Source: Nymphaea colorata (lineage: Eukaryota > Streptophyta > Magnoliopsida > Nymphaeales > Nymphaeaceae). Taken from it: a stretch of DNA of 64,000 nucleotides. The stretch covers positions 22,502,802 to 22,566,801 of the forward strand of contig NC_045145.1 in NCBI RefSeq assembly GCF_008831285.2. The letters run 5' to 3'. The translations under genes and the position numbers were made by a program. The notes under the pieces were generated by a model. The model made no database searches. It saw only the letters and a program-made list of their open reading frames with translations, and was not told the origin of the DNA. Below are positions 33,569 to 45,254 of this stretch, piece after piece (the stretch's first letter is position 1; each line of letters starts with the position of its first letter).

Positions 33569-36034
33569 TTCTTCTTCATCTGGCCTCAGAATTAGTGACT
33601 GAGAAGTTGAGAACTCGACGCCCATCTGGTCCATGGCTGCCCCCTTAAGCTCTTGAAGAAGGCATTGAAGAGCTTGCTCTTCACTGCAATTATCTCGATG
33701 AATTGATGCAGATATTACTGCCAATTGATGCATTATAAAATTTCGACATTATTGGTTGCCATTTTAACTGTGGGATGTGGACTAATCTTTGGTACTATGC
33801 AATTGGCAACTTTCTAGTCAACTTTCCCCACTGTAGCCATGAATTCAGGAGGGTCGAAGCTGTTTCATTTTTTTTTCCCTGCCATTGCGAATTGGGAGGG
33901 ACTCCATTTCTATTCTGTGCTTCAGTTTTGTTGCTCGAATTTCCTGAGATTTCAGATAATTTCAATCAAGTTATTATTTTTAAAATTACTATAGCTATGA
34001 TATTCGATGCGAATAGGATGAGTTGACATCCATGGGAAACATAAACCACCAGAGCTTGCCGTATTCAACTCATAATAGTATTGGATGTGGCCTTCGAATA
34101 TATGAGTTTGCGGCCTGTGTGCTTAGATAAAATTAGTTAACAACATGATTGTATCTTTTAGTTTTATTCGCTAAAGTAATGAAAAGTTACATAAACAAAA
34201 TCAATGCAAGATGAAGAACGTGACATGCATCGCCAATTTGATTCTCATAAACATTATGCTCTGAGGGATATGAACACTATGTTATGAGGCCTGATGAAGT
34301 GAAATGTTGTCGAGTTAGCAGTGTTTTCACCACTTCTCTGGCACTGCACCACCAAAAGAAGAAGACACAAGAGAAGATGCCTGGTTGATCGGACCTCACC
34401 TTGTCAAAACAAAGAATCTTCCAAAACGTGTGAGCCCCATGGGAAGTGCAAATTGCCAAATATTGTAGTCACGCAGAATTCTGTGGAAAGTTGCTCCTAA
34501 AGAACACACTGAAATTGAAAGGCGGCCGAACCACTTTTTCCTTAAATAAGGGAGAAAACAGATGAGAGGAACTGCTTCGGTCCATAACTTCACGAAATTC
34601 AACTTGTTCAGATTTTCTAATAAAATCAACTCCCAACAGAGCGACAATAAGTACACAAATAACCCAACGATTTACATAATCTCCAAAATAACTACATTCA
34701 TTTAACATCCAACATAAGAAGAAAAATCAATAACTGGGAAAACAACCTGCCACAGCGAAATTTTAGCGTGAGGAGTAAAAGACTCGACGAACTTAGCAGT
34801 CTTTCCAAACCTAATCTTCATTTTCATCAACCAACCACGACGCAAATCCGGAACATCACTGTCAATACGCAAAACTTCAGAGATAAAACCAAACACAAAT
34901 CCCACAGGTAGATCACTTCCTATCGCCAACACCACGGGGTTCACAACCTTCATCTTCAACCGTCACCAGCGCAAGTGTCGCAAGACACCAGAAGACCATT
35001 GAATTCTCAGGGAACACCAGAAACCGAATACGAAGCCCAAGAGTAGCAATGAAGAAAGATCTCGAAAACCAAATTCAACAAGGAAGCACCACAAACCAAA
35101 AACGACGCCAGAAACAAAGGGAGAAAAGCACGACGAAGTTCAAAGAAGAAACAAAGAAATGCAGAAAAGAAAGAACTCACCAATGAAAGAATCTCCACAA
35201 AGGAGAAACAAGAAAAGAGCCGTCGACTCAGCCCCTTAAACGGTCAACACACCCCACAGAATTCCCGCCGGTGATTCAGCCCAGCAGATAATGAAGCACC
35301 TGGTTCCGACCTGACTGTAGCTTATTGTGCCCGTAGTAGTGCACTATTGGATCCGCGATTGCCCAAGCCTATGCATCCCAATAATCCGTTTATTAAGAGA
35401 TTAACACTAAACCTAATTTAAAATGTTAATGTTATAACATGATCACTACCACCATTTGTAGGGTAGATCAGAACACCTTGGGAGATGCTTTCAAGCAGTT
35501 TCTCCTAAAACCTGCTCATGCACTAATTTTGGTGCACCAACCAATTTGTATACATTTTCAGTGGTGTTTCACATTAATAAATGCAAAAGTAAAATGATTT
35601 GGTTGCCACACTTGGCCACCCAAACAAACTCCAAGTTGCATTTGGCTGTAAGCCGTGGCGCCCACCACTGTTGTCATCGAAAGCCAAAGCAAGACATTTT
35701 GCAAGAAGTTTTAGGGCAATGTGTTTTCTATTTGTCCAATCGAATATCTGGAGGTCAGATTTTTTAAATCCACAAAATCAATTATTAAAAAAAAAAACTT
35801 CTTTCATCTGTTTTTTCTTTTGATCGTGTTGCAGCGGTTGTACTTGCCTTCTAGCTTTTATTTATTTATTCATTTATTTTTTGAACTTGCAATACTCACT
35901 TAATGAAGCTTAATTAGTTGCATTTATTTGTTGAGGACACTGTTCCTTTAGTAAATCGCAGAATGGCAAGCATCTACGGTAGTAAATGCAGCCAGTTTAC
36001 TTAGAACTGGGGCCACATTAAGAGCTTAGTGGCA
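33569..36034 (-). repeat. Large palindrome, right arm
   Basis: Inverted copy of 31089-33537. It differs from the left arm and from the third copy at many single sites. It lacks the TGA shared by those two and shares others (for example AGCTACAGTCAGGTCGG) with the third copy only. The right end is at GCTTAGTGGCA (36034). Beyond it the sequence is unique. Confidence 0.92.
34702..34959 (-). CDS. Unrecognised 85-codon ORF, intact version
   Basis: This is the only one of the three palindrome copies in which the frame is open. The protein starts MKVVNPVVLAIGSDLPVGF, has a mixed hydrophobic-charged middle and a basic stretch near MKMKIRFGKTAK. It ends shortly after QVVFPVIDF. I do not recognise a family. 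The G+C and codon use are unremarkable. It may be the first exon or the relic of a transposon or host gene that was caught in the palindrome, because nearby minus-strand frames (34708-34396) continue in the same direction with short phase shifts. Confidence 0.35.
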   Translation of the reverse strand: MKMKVVNPVVLAIGSDLPVGFVFGFISEVLRIDSDVPDLRRGWLMKMKIRFGKTAKFVESFTPHAKISLWQVVFPVIDFSSYVGC

Positions 36035-36458
36035 GGACACTTTGGATGTATGTTCGTCACTTCAAATTTTTATAACTTAACGCTTTAAGTTCATGCAAGA
36101 AGTGATGGAGTCCCAGGTGTGTGTTTGTGTTGTTCCCAATGCCCTAACTTTGCACTACGCTGCCCTAGTTAGAGCTCTTAACGTCTTAGCCTTTAAGAGC
36201 AATTATGTAATTTCCTGCACCCCAAAGGCCCAAACCTAGCAGGGGTACTTGGACGCCAGGTGTCGAAACTTATGGAAAATGACGTCACTAATTTCTTAAT
36301 AGAATAGTAAGATTTTCTTGGGAAAGTGAATGAAACATACTGGGGGTTGCGTCCGAACTTGGCGCTTTTCGTCTTATTGTTTTGATTGATGCACGAGTGT
36401 GCATACGTGAATCAGCATCAGTGCACTTGTTGCATTTTGGTCGTTTACGAAATTATCC
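36035..36458. other. Unique spacer without genes
   Basis: Unique sequence between the palindrome and a GC-richer block. No ORF or repeat stands out. Confidence 0.4.
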
Positions 36459-36944
36459 GTGGCATTTTCGTCATTTGGCTGGCACCGTTATGCCCATAAA
36501 GGTGGGAGCGGGAGGGGCTTGAGCAGCCACTATATCACAACCGTCCTCTCTCGACGACGAGGAGACATGATTCTTTGCTCGTCGAAAAGGGAAGCCCCAT
36601 ATATTCTGGCAAACTCCTCCTCTTTCCGACTACCCTTTCGCCACCCCGTTGATATTCCCGTCCGCATGACGGCTTTTCCCACCGGTGAGAAGAGGATGAG
36701 AAGTGAGAGGGACTCAGTGTGGTGTCTTGGTACCATGTCTTTCCCCGATCTTTTTTGCACAGGGGATGCCGACTTCTCGACCCGAATGGCTTCTACTTCC
36801 CTACGGGGGAACCCGATCTTCCTGGAGCGAGAGACGAGGAAGAGAAGGACGAATCGGTTGTCAAGGTGATCGAGCTTGAGGGCCGGTACACCCCAAAGAT
36901 CGGATTTGCAAAGAGATTGAGGACTCATCCTCTTGAGTGCTCTG
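36459..36944 (+). pseudogene. Coding-like fragment cut by an LTR
   Basis: A GC-richer block (to 36944) with long frames on both strands. The best candidate reads on the plus strand after a plausible acceptor TTTTTTGCACAG near 36763: residues of the type LDPNGFYFPTGEPDLPG, then an acidic EEEKDES run, then KVIELEG and KIGFAKRLRTHPLEC. Its codon use is more gene-like than that of the alternatives. The frame is cut at 36945 by the end of a minus-strand Copia LTR. I do not recognise the family. It could be a host exon interrupted by the retroelement, or part of the element's cargo. Confidence 0.3.
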
Positions 36945-37327
36945 TGTTGGAACTTATGCAGCGGAATGATATCGTGTCTATGATAGGCTTAGAGTCTCCC
37001 CACCGGTGGCGTCTCTTTTGTGCGTGAAGAAACAGAAGCAACATCACACCAAGTGTTGGAAGAAGAGGAAGAAGAAAAGAACAAAACCTTACATAGGTTA
37101 TTTACAGGTTTGCTTTTAGGAGGTGCCAGCTTGAGTAATATCTTAAGATTAACCCTAATTATAAGATTAGCTGGGTTTTTATAGACCGCCTCCTAGAGTT
37201 TTTCAATGCCCAGCAATGGTTATGGCCAGAGAAATTCGGTCAGTTTTCATATTTAATCTTATAACTGCGAGTGGGCCCTCTTGCAATCACAAGATGTAAA
37301 TATAAGGCTCAAGGTCACTATGCAACA
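36945..37327 (-). repeat. Copia LTR (383 bases, minus strand)
   Basis: On the minus strand it starts TGTTGCATAGTGACC after a CAAGTGGGAGA purine tract and ends GTTCCAACA. It is a diverged relative of the LTR at 23289-23702. It sits at the 3' end of a degraded Copia internal region. Confidence 0.7.
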
Positions 37328-38879
37328 TCTCCCACTTGCCTATAAGTCTGTCAGATTGCTACTATTATTTGTGGGTTTCCTTAATCTTTAGTTATGAGGT
37401 TTTCTATAGTTGGTTTGTCTATGTAACTTCAATTTTCGTTCAAAATTTGTAACAAAGTTTTCCTTTCAATGGTTTTTCATTGCAGCCTTTCAAGTGTTCA
37501 ATATATTTCACATTAGTTACGAGACTTTCTTCATGCATAAGTATTTCCATTCGTAATATGTTAAAACTTAGTCTCATATGGACCACAAGCTTTACATAAA
37601 AAAAAAACATCAAGAATCCTCTTGATAATAATGCTAGCAATCAGGTAAGCATTTGAAATGTACATGTGTATGAAGTCAGCTGGATACTTTTCAACCACCT
37701 CACAAAGAGGCAAACCAGATTGTTGTTAGCCCCATAAGGCTACATGGTTGGCAAATAAATCGTTAGGAATTCCTTTTGTTAAAAATGCTAGCAAACATAT
37801 GAATATATCTTTTGTTTCATTCATATTTGTGAAAATATTTAACTGCCTTGACACATGACCAACCTGGACTTTTTTAACGTATGCTGACAAGCCTAATTAA
37901 AAGCTTGCATTAAGTCCAGCACACAAACTAATAAACATTGAGAGAAAATGGTATATTTTTCTCTTATTGTTTTCCATAGTTACCTAACTCCTTTAACAAT
38001 CAGAGTTCCAAAGCATTCATGCAATACATAATCATATGACAAAAACAAGTATTTGTTTTCCAACATAGCAAAGGGTATATTTAAGTCTGCTCCCACTTTT
38101 CAAATATTTATATAGTCATCAACTCGATTAATAATGTCTAATCTTTATTATGACTAATAACAGAATGAGCAATTAACTCATAGTCTATCATACAAGCATT
38201 TTTCATCTTATACAGTTTTCATCAATATACTCTTTCATAGAAAAAATTTCATTTAACTCATCATTCATATAATAATTTTCATGACCAAATATTTAAATCA
38301 TAACAAGTAAATAAATCGTTTACTGTCATGTCAAATTTGTTAAGTATTTCATAAAACTCAACACATTGTTCCACTACCAAATGAATAGAACAACAATTCA
38401 AGTATCGCCATTCAAATATTCGACAAGATGATTATTGAGATCACTAACAAGCTTCAGTCGGTTCATTACCAAACTGATTCTTAATCGGTTCATTAGCTGA
38501 CTGCTTATTAACAAATCCAATTGGTCAAGCTTGATCATCAAAGGAATTATTACATTTGTATTATTGGAATAATTTCATCTCATGCACAAAAGAAAACATC
38601 ATATACCTTACTTTCATTGGGGTATCCAATACATATGTATTTGCAAAAATATTCTTTAATTTCTAGATACGCATTTGACATGCATTCTGATCTCCAAAGA
38701 TCTTAATATGGATCTAGCAAATGTGGATTTCATTATATTCACAAGTGTTATCTTTCACATCATGCAAATATTGAACAAACAAATTCATCCTTAAACAAAA
38801 ACTTACTTAGTAGCATACTAACATATTTAGATCCACAAATGAACAAATGACATAATCCTTGGACCTTATATAAGATGGA
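37328..38879 (-). mobile_element. Degraded Copia 3' internal region
   Basis: The minus strand carries phrases found upstream of the old Copia LTR in copies A and B: the GGTCCATATGAGACTAAG-type phrase and GGGAGCAGACTTAAATATACC. More distal parts (38110-38879) have no open frame and only weak resemblance. The element switches at about 38870-38920 to leader sequence of the other Copia family. Confidence 0.6.
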
Positions 38880-39973
38880 TATGGTGATTCGATCACGTCC
38901 GTCGACACTTGATCGACGCGATGGCCGGACGACGCCCGCCGGAAGCCGACCAATTCTGGCCGGTTTCCCCTTCTTCTCTGTTCTGCCCCTTTTCAGATTT
39001 TGGGCGGCTGAAACGGCAGCGGGAGAAAAAACCGGCAGGAATCCGTATGACTTGGGTGGGCACTGGTGGGTCGCACGATGCCGTCCGGCGACAGCGAACC
39101 CGCCGGTGGCCTCCCTTCCTGCAGTCACCCTTCAACGACCAGTCCTGTTCCTTCCCATGTTTCCCCTTTCCTTCTTCCTCTTTCGTGGCTGCGATGGAGT
39201 CGCGGAGGGCACCGACAGGCCACCCAACGGCGTGGGTGGCCGCAGGCAGGGACGCGCTACAACCGCCGGAGGTCCGCCATCGCCCAAGGGCGACCGACGC
39301 CCCCGATCCTTTCATCCCTTTCTCCGATCCTCCTGATGTTGCAACGGAAGCCCGACGGCTTCCGTCACACACCCTCAACCCAAATTTTTTTTTTTGAAAA
39401 ACTTGCAACCGAAGAACCAAATGGGAACATCCGAACGGGAAGAACGCACAAAATCACAAAAAAAAAAGCACCGATTCAACAATGAACATGGGCTATGATA
39501 CCAAATGTTGGGATTTCTCCCCTCATGCATATACAAACCAAACGTATATACTCTAAAACGGAATCATGCTCATGCTAAATCATTGAAATAAACAAAACCT
39601 TAAACTGAAGCGGAAGCGTACCTGAATCCATCTGAAGTGCACGGACAGTAGATCGTGGTAGGATCTTCCAGGGTACGTGCGGTGCGCGTGAGGTCTCTCT
39701 CAGATGGGGAAGAGAAAACCCTAAAAACCAAAAGCAACTATTCGCACGACCCCAGGGACTACTACCATTATATAATGAAGAAAATTACATATTCAACCCA
39801 TCAAAGAGTCTGTAATTACGTACTGGTATCTATACATTTCAAAATTACCTCATACCCTTTAAAATGACGTAATATCCCAAAATGCAATCACTTAAGCAGA
39901 TATTTACTTTAAGACAGCCATAATGTCTGAAATTCCTCATAAACATTTGTCAGCCCACCAAATGATCTTACAT
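38880..39973 (-). mobile_element. 5' LTR and leader fragment, element 1 family
   Basis: On the minus strand, an LTR from 39973 (TGTAAGATC) to 39506 (TCCCAACA), 468 bases, is followed by a primer site TGGTATCATAGCC (39490-39503) and about 600 bases of the GC-rich leader (near 39420 down to 38890). gag and everything 3' are missing. Long ORFs on both strands in the leader are compositional. The flank at 39974 (TTTGG) does not match the flank at 36940-36944 (CTCTG), so there is no simple target-site pair for the composite. Confidence 0.85.
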
Positions 39974-40678
39974 TTGGGCCTCATAAATTTCTCTCTTCCT
40001 CACTTTCTCTGATGCAGATGGGATGTTTCTGAAGATTTTTCCTACTAACTGAACCAGGAAACTCATAAATTTCGGGTGGAGCTAATGAAGAAGCTGAAGA
40101 AGAGCAGGGAGACCTTCGGGGATGATTGCAAGGAAGTCCTCAGCGTGAAGGTTTCCTTCTTATTCTTTTAATTTTCTTAGTTCGATTCAGATCTAATTCT
40201 CATGGAATAACATACGTTTGGTTTCAAGAATAATGTAGTAAATGATGTTTGAAATTTTTTAGTTTGTTGGACAGTATGAACATCGCTGTTTATGAATTCC
40301 TGGAAGCTCCTGCTTGTTGCTAAGTGCCCATCTTTGTGTCCGATGATTTTTTAATATTGCCTTCTACAGTGAGTTCAACAGGCTTAGGTGTGTGTTTTGT
40401 AAGCTATGAAGTATTTAAAATGTTTAAGTGCGAAATTCTTAGCTGGGTGCAATTGACTGGGCTTCATGATGGAGTTTCCGTGTGGAAAATAGGGAACTGT
40501 TTGGAAAAGGCTGGTGTCTTTTTCGCTTTGACATATCTGTTAGCTCTACGACTGAGACTTAACATCCATGGAGCATGATGGTCAAGGAAATTGTAAGCTT
40601 GAACTTCAAAATTCTGCCATTACAAGGTGTATATCGGCATACAAGGTTACTTTAAGAAATGATTTAGTTCATTGCCTG
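39974..40678. other. Unique interval with an exon-like stretch
   Basis: Positions about 40064-40150 read on the plus strand as HKFRVELMKKLKKSRETF then GDDCKEVLSVK, followed by GTTTCC, a plausible donor. The Lys-rich helical character and clean frame look like a real exon, but I do not recognise the family and no second exon is visible. The remaining sequence has no gene. Confidence 0.35.
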
Positions 40679-40776
40679 CCCATATGACAAGCTGTTACTG
40701 TATCTTGTTATGTCTATAAGTCTATGGCCGTAAAGATGCTTTGGAATGACAACGGCCAAGTATTTACTACATATAG
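40679..40776. repeat. Left outlier of segmental duplication (copy B)
   Basis: Matches 1110-1202. Cut at 40777 by a Copia LTR fragment. Confidence 0.6.
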
Positions 40777-41210
40777 TGTTGAACAAGAAAAGTTTTATGT
40801 TTTAGGAGGTTCCTTGTAATATTAAAGAGTTATAAGATCTCTTTAATATTTTCCTTGTTTCCCATTGAGTTATTTTCTAAATCCCTTGTTACCCTAATCT
40901 CTTTTATAAGAGAGATCAGGGTTATCGTAATAATGAGTTCTTTTGGTTCAATCTCACGGCAGCTTCTCTCTCTCACTCTCTTCTTCTCCGCTGCAACATG
41001 GTATCCGAGCTACGGACGTGACTGGAGACTTGAAGCACACAGCCAGCGCGCGGACGTGACGCACACCGTCGGCGATCCTTCGTCTCCTTTCAGGCTTGAT
41101 CTCTTCTACTTCCTCCATTTCTTTCTCCTTCACCTCTCGCCTGTTCTAGTTGCTGTTTTCCAACAATGGAACAGTGTGGAGGAGTCTATTCACGCTAGGA
41201 GAGATGCGTG
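40777..41210 (+). mobile_element. Copia 5'-end fragment (LTR, PBS, leader)
   Basis: A 222-base LTR starts TGTTGAACAAG (40777) and ends GCTGCAACA (40998). It is followed at once by TGGTATCCGAGC, a tRNA-Met-type primer site, and about 200 bases of leader. No gag follows and no second LTR is seen, so only the 5' end is present. The LTR contains a short inverted AGAGATC motif and a CT-rich end. The word GTGAATAGACTCC closes a small inverted repeat with GGAGTCTATTCAC near 41180-41210. It differs from elements 1 and 2. Confidence 0.75.
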
Positions 41211-41648
41211 AATAGACTCCAGCCGTGGATTTTTTCAGAAGTGTATATAGTATCGCAGTTGTGTGGGAGTGTGCGCTGATTAATCGCCTATGATTTGATA
41301 TGTTATATGATCAATGCAGCCAAGTGGAGGACTGCTATCTATGACGTCTATGGCAAGTTTATGTTGATGGTTTTATTTGTTGTCGTTATTCATGATCTGT
41401 GAAGGATAAACTGTGGTACAACAGCATTAGATGCATAAATAGATAAGTCGTTGGTCAGCGCAAACAATACAAACAGTGGGGATTCGTTTTCAGTTGTGGG
41501 CTTGCTGATAGCAACGTTTTTCTGTCTTTAGATTGCAGTCTTCTTTATTGTGGTATTGCTGTCAACAGTTGGACAGCAGGTTGATTGTTTCTGTACATCT
41601 AACGTTGCCGTGTGGGACGTCTGTTCTTGTTGAACAGTTTCTTTTCAT
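41211..41648. other. Unique interval without genes
   Basis: Separates the Copia fragment from the point where the A/B alignment starts at 41649 (matching 8890). Nothing recognisable. Confidence 0.4.
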
Positions 41649-42761
41649 ACTAATTTCTATATCTATGTGTATGTGAAGTTTTTGACATTTGCACGTAAAA
41701 AAATGAGACGGACCATTTTCAATATTGCTACGATACCTACTAAGTGAATATCCATTTTTTATATTAGTATACATCCAGCCATATTTCCTTTGTTAGCTTT
41801 CTTATCTAAATACCTATTTTGAACCAATAGAACAGTAAAAACATGAAATTTTGATGACCTGTACTAGTTTTTGTTGCTTTTGGGTTTGAATTAGCCGTTA
41901 TTCAATCTTCCATATTGAGCTGGAGTAGATGCTCTTAGATTTTAAAATATAAATGCCAAAATATATAAAAGTTAAAAGTATCATGATATATGAATGCTGA
42001 TTTGTATGAAGCCTCTTAAATTGCACAATTAATTTCGAACAAAAACAAATATTTCACTATCAATGTTGTCTATGAGCAACAGGTGCAATTATTAATTAAT
42101 ATGTACTGGATCTAATTTTCGTCCAAAATCATTAAAGAATATGGATCCAATCTGCAGAGTTCAAAACCTAAATCGACTTTGTTCCACCTGATTGTCGATT
42201 TTATGCATGGAGTTAAAACATATGATAATTTGATAAAGACCAATGCAGCAAGATCTGATTAGGCTGGTAAAGGTTCGGCCCATATTCGGACTCGTATGAT
42301 AATTAATTTCTAATCAAGTAAAAAAGGTATTCCCGAGAAAGACCAATGCCGCAAGATTTGCATCTTTCTCGATATAATTCACCCGTATTTTCAACTTTGG
42401 CTACTAAAGTGTCGAAAAACAAAAAAGATCATAATAACGTGAAATTCTCATAGCGTGTCCGGTTAGAACAACTAAAAGGTCAGAAATGGCAGAGTATCTT
42501 GAGAAATTTGTTTTTTTAGTTTCGCTGTCTTGAAAAATGGTGCGGATATCTTGACTGCTTAACTGAGCCGATAAATTGAAAATATCGCGACGTTCGCCAG
42601 GTGAGTCGATGGAGAAGATTTCAGTCATTTCACGGTCGCAGGGATCGAGGGGCAAGGTGGTCATTTCTAGAAAGGTGAAGATTGGATGCCGTAAAACAGT
42701 AAAGTCAAGATATTTACTTTTGTGGGCCACAGCTTTAAGCCGTGAACCCACTTTCGACGAC

Positions 42762-42771
42762 GACACGTGTC
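42762..42771. promoter_or_regulatory. Palindromic G-box GACACGTGTC (copy B)
   Basis: Identical to 9996-10005 and in the same context of ACGACGAC and a preceding GTGAACCCAC block. A minus-strand ORF (42889-42404) across this stretch is longer than its counterpart in copy A, which breaks, so it is not treated as a gene. Confidence 0.4.
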
Positions 42772-44212
42772 CCCCTGAAGGGCATCTCAGCCGGGATTCG
42801 TTTTTAGGTCTCAAATATGGAATGACGAACATTTCACCGATTCTTTTACCAATTTTATGTGACGGATATAAGTAAAGAAAAATTACCATTTAGAGGCCCT
42901 CACTTTTGTGCATAATCTTAACGTTTTTTATATTGTCCATAACAGTCAGCAAGGGGCTTTACATTGCGAAGCTTCCCACAATGTCGAATAAAATAACAAA
43001 TAAGGCCTCTTTTTTTATGTAAATTAAGATATAATAACTATATTACAATTTACATGTGTATTCCTTGCGGCAGGTATTCATTTTCCTGGCGATTCATTTT
43101 TCTGGCGATTATGTTGAAGAAAAGGTGCTACGGAAGCCGTGGTAGAGCCAAGATTTTTCATAGGTGGGGTACTTGTATAGGTGACACAACTTTGGTGTGG
43201 GCAATGTATATAAATTTAAAGTCATATCAATGTGAAGTTAATACATTATAATAAAATTTTTGATGGGGTAGCGTGGATATACATATGTTCATAGAGTATG
43301 TACACAAAATATAGTACATTTTTCTTTGAAGATATATAGTGTGGTTCTGTTTAGCATTTGATTGTTATATCTAAGGAAAAACATCCAGAATAATACCTTA
43401 TTTTACTAAAATAAAAGCATAGTGAAAAGCCTACTTCATCTATTTCAATCTGCTTGCAGAACATGCTTACTTTTTTGTCTGCAAGTTGTGTGAGATATAT
43501 ATGTGATTTAAATAAGCTTGTCTTGAATAACTTGTCGTATGCATGGACAGTTCTTTAAGAAGAGTACGTATTAATTCCTTACCACAAACAAAATCCTTTA
43601 ATGCCATCTCCCTCTTTTTTAGCAAGAGAAAGATCATTTATTTGCATTTTGTGGATGACAAAGCACGTAAAAACTAAAACTGGCTTGTCGACAACTTACG
43701 GAGCTTTTAACCTCAATACAAGTTTAGCAAAGCTTTTCCCTATGACCTAAAAAAATGTTGAATTTATATGCTTTGTAGACACAATTTAAGAATCCATTGA
43801 TGAAAGAACACGAAAGCATGCCGATCTTTCTATATAACTTGTGTATATACGATATCTGACTCCTTAGATATTGGCTAATTTGATTGACTGTAAGATTCAG
43901 ATTTGAACAGACAAAGCCATATCAGAGTTTCGCTATGCCTAATGCATGCACAGACTAGTCTCTTCAGAGACATCCGAAAAAAATGTATCCTGCACTGACT
44001 ACTTACGCGACGTGAATTTTCTTTTTGAATTCAACCAAATGAAATCATATATCATTGAATACAGTAATCGATAATAAATCTGAATCATTGGATGGCATGA
44101 GCAGTTGGCGAGAGATTTAAGTAGTCATTCAATATATTCAGCTCGAGTGTCACTATTTGCAGTTAAAGAGAAGTAGAGCCCACTAAAATTTTAATCGTTC
44201 CTTATCACAGAT

Positions 44213-44440
44213 TATGCTTGGCATGGCCCAGCTGCATCGCCTCCTAGTCCTATCCTGGCCGCTGCTCGGCCAGGCTGGGCGGTTGTTTGCCAAGGCATTT
44301 GAAGCCAGCTTGTCCATGCAGCGGGAAATCCTAGCCTGGCCACTACTCGGCCAGGTCTCAACCATTGGGCCGCTGCTCGGCCAGGCACCGGTGCTCGGCA
44401 GTCATGGCCGGCTGCTGACTGTATGATGACGCAGAAAGCT
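44213..44440. other. GC-rich island, copy B
   Basis: Counterpart of 12015-12240. GCTCGGCCAG occurs several times in near-regular spacing. Origin is unknown. Confidence 0.5.
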
Positions 44441-44827
44441 GAGGCCTGGGCCCATAACCTCCCTGTCTTCCTCCTCCGCCACGGTCAGCTGTCGACCAGC
44501 CGGCTCTAGGGACATTCCTGTCAGGTGACCTCTCTCCATTAATCCAACTTCCTTGTCAAGCTTCCATAGGCAAATCAAGCCGTCACGTTTCCTTGTCAAG
44601 TAAAACAGTTCATGATCACATCCCTGATTTGTTTGGGATTGACCGGAGATCTTGTCTTCTTTTCTGGACATCTAACCATGCATTTTGAAACGATTGAGTT
44701 GGTAAGGTTTATCATTTCAATGTTGAAACTGTGATTTTGTGTACATTGGGATCGATAAGATTATATGCAATCTAGTTGTAATATTAGTGTTCCAAAAAAT
44801 TGTATGCAAAGAATATAGGGTTGTGCG

Positions 44828-45249
44828 TGAAGGGAGAGAATTTCCTCTTGCATATACAAACAAACGAATATGCCTTAAAACAGGATCCCGTTCATACTAA
44901 ATTACTGAATCAAAACTTTAACTGTAGCGGAAGCATACCTGAATCCATCTGAATAACCAGACGGTGAGATCGCAGTAGGATCTTCTAGAGTTTGTGCGGA
45001 GCACGTGCGGTTTCTCTCAGATGGAAAAGAGACAACCCTAGAAAGTGATGTTTCAAGCAACCGTGCACGACCCCAAGGACCACTACCCTTTTATATTATG
45101 AGCAATTATGGATTCAACTAATCAAAGAATTCATATTTGTGTACAGGTATCTATATATTATAAAATTGTCTCATACCATATTAAATGACGTGATATCCCA
45201 AAATGCAATCACTTAACCGGATATTTACATTAACATAATTATCCTTACA
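44828..45249 (-). mobile_element. Solo LTR, element 1 family
   Basis: A 422-base, strongly diverged LTR on the minus strand. It carries the family phrases CATCTGA, GCACGACCCC, a TATA-like TTTTATATTATG, and TGATATCCCAAAATGC. The ends are TG...CA with target repeats GTGCG (44823-44827) and GTGTG (45250-45254). Copy A has the uninterrupted site near 12675. No internal sequence remains, consistent with LTR-LTR recombination. Confidence 0.8.
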
Positions 45250-45254
45250 GTGTG

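Noticed and set aside
38893-39485. ORFs up to 175 codons on both strands
   Set aside because: They lie in the minus-strand copy of the same GC-rich leader.
42404-42889. Minus-strand ORF of 161 codons
   Set aside because: The counterpart in copy A (10141-9869) is broken, and the frame spans a G-box and promoter-like sequence. No domain was seen.
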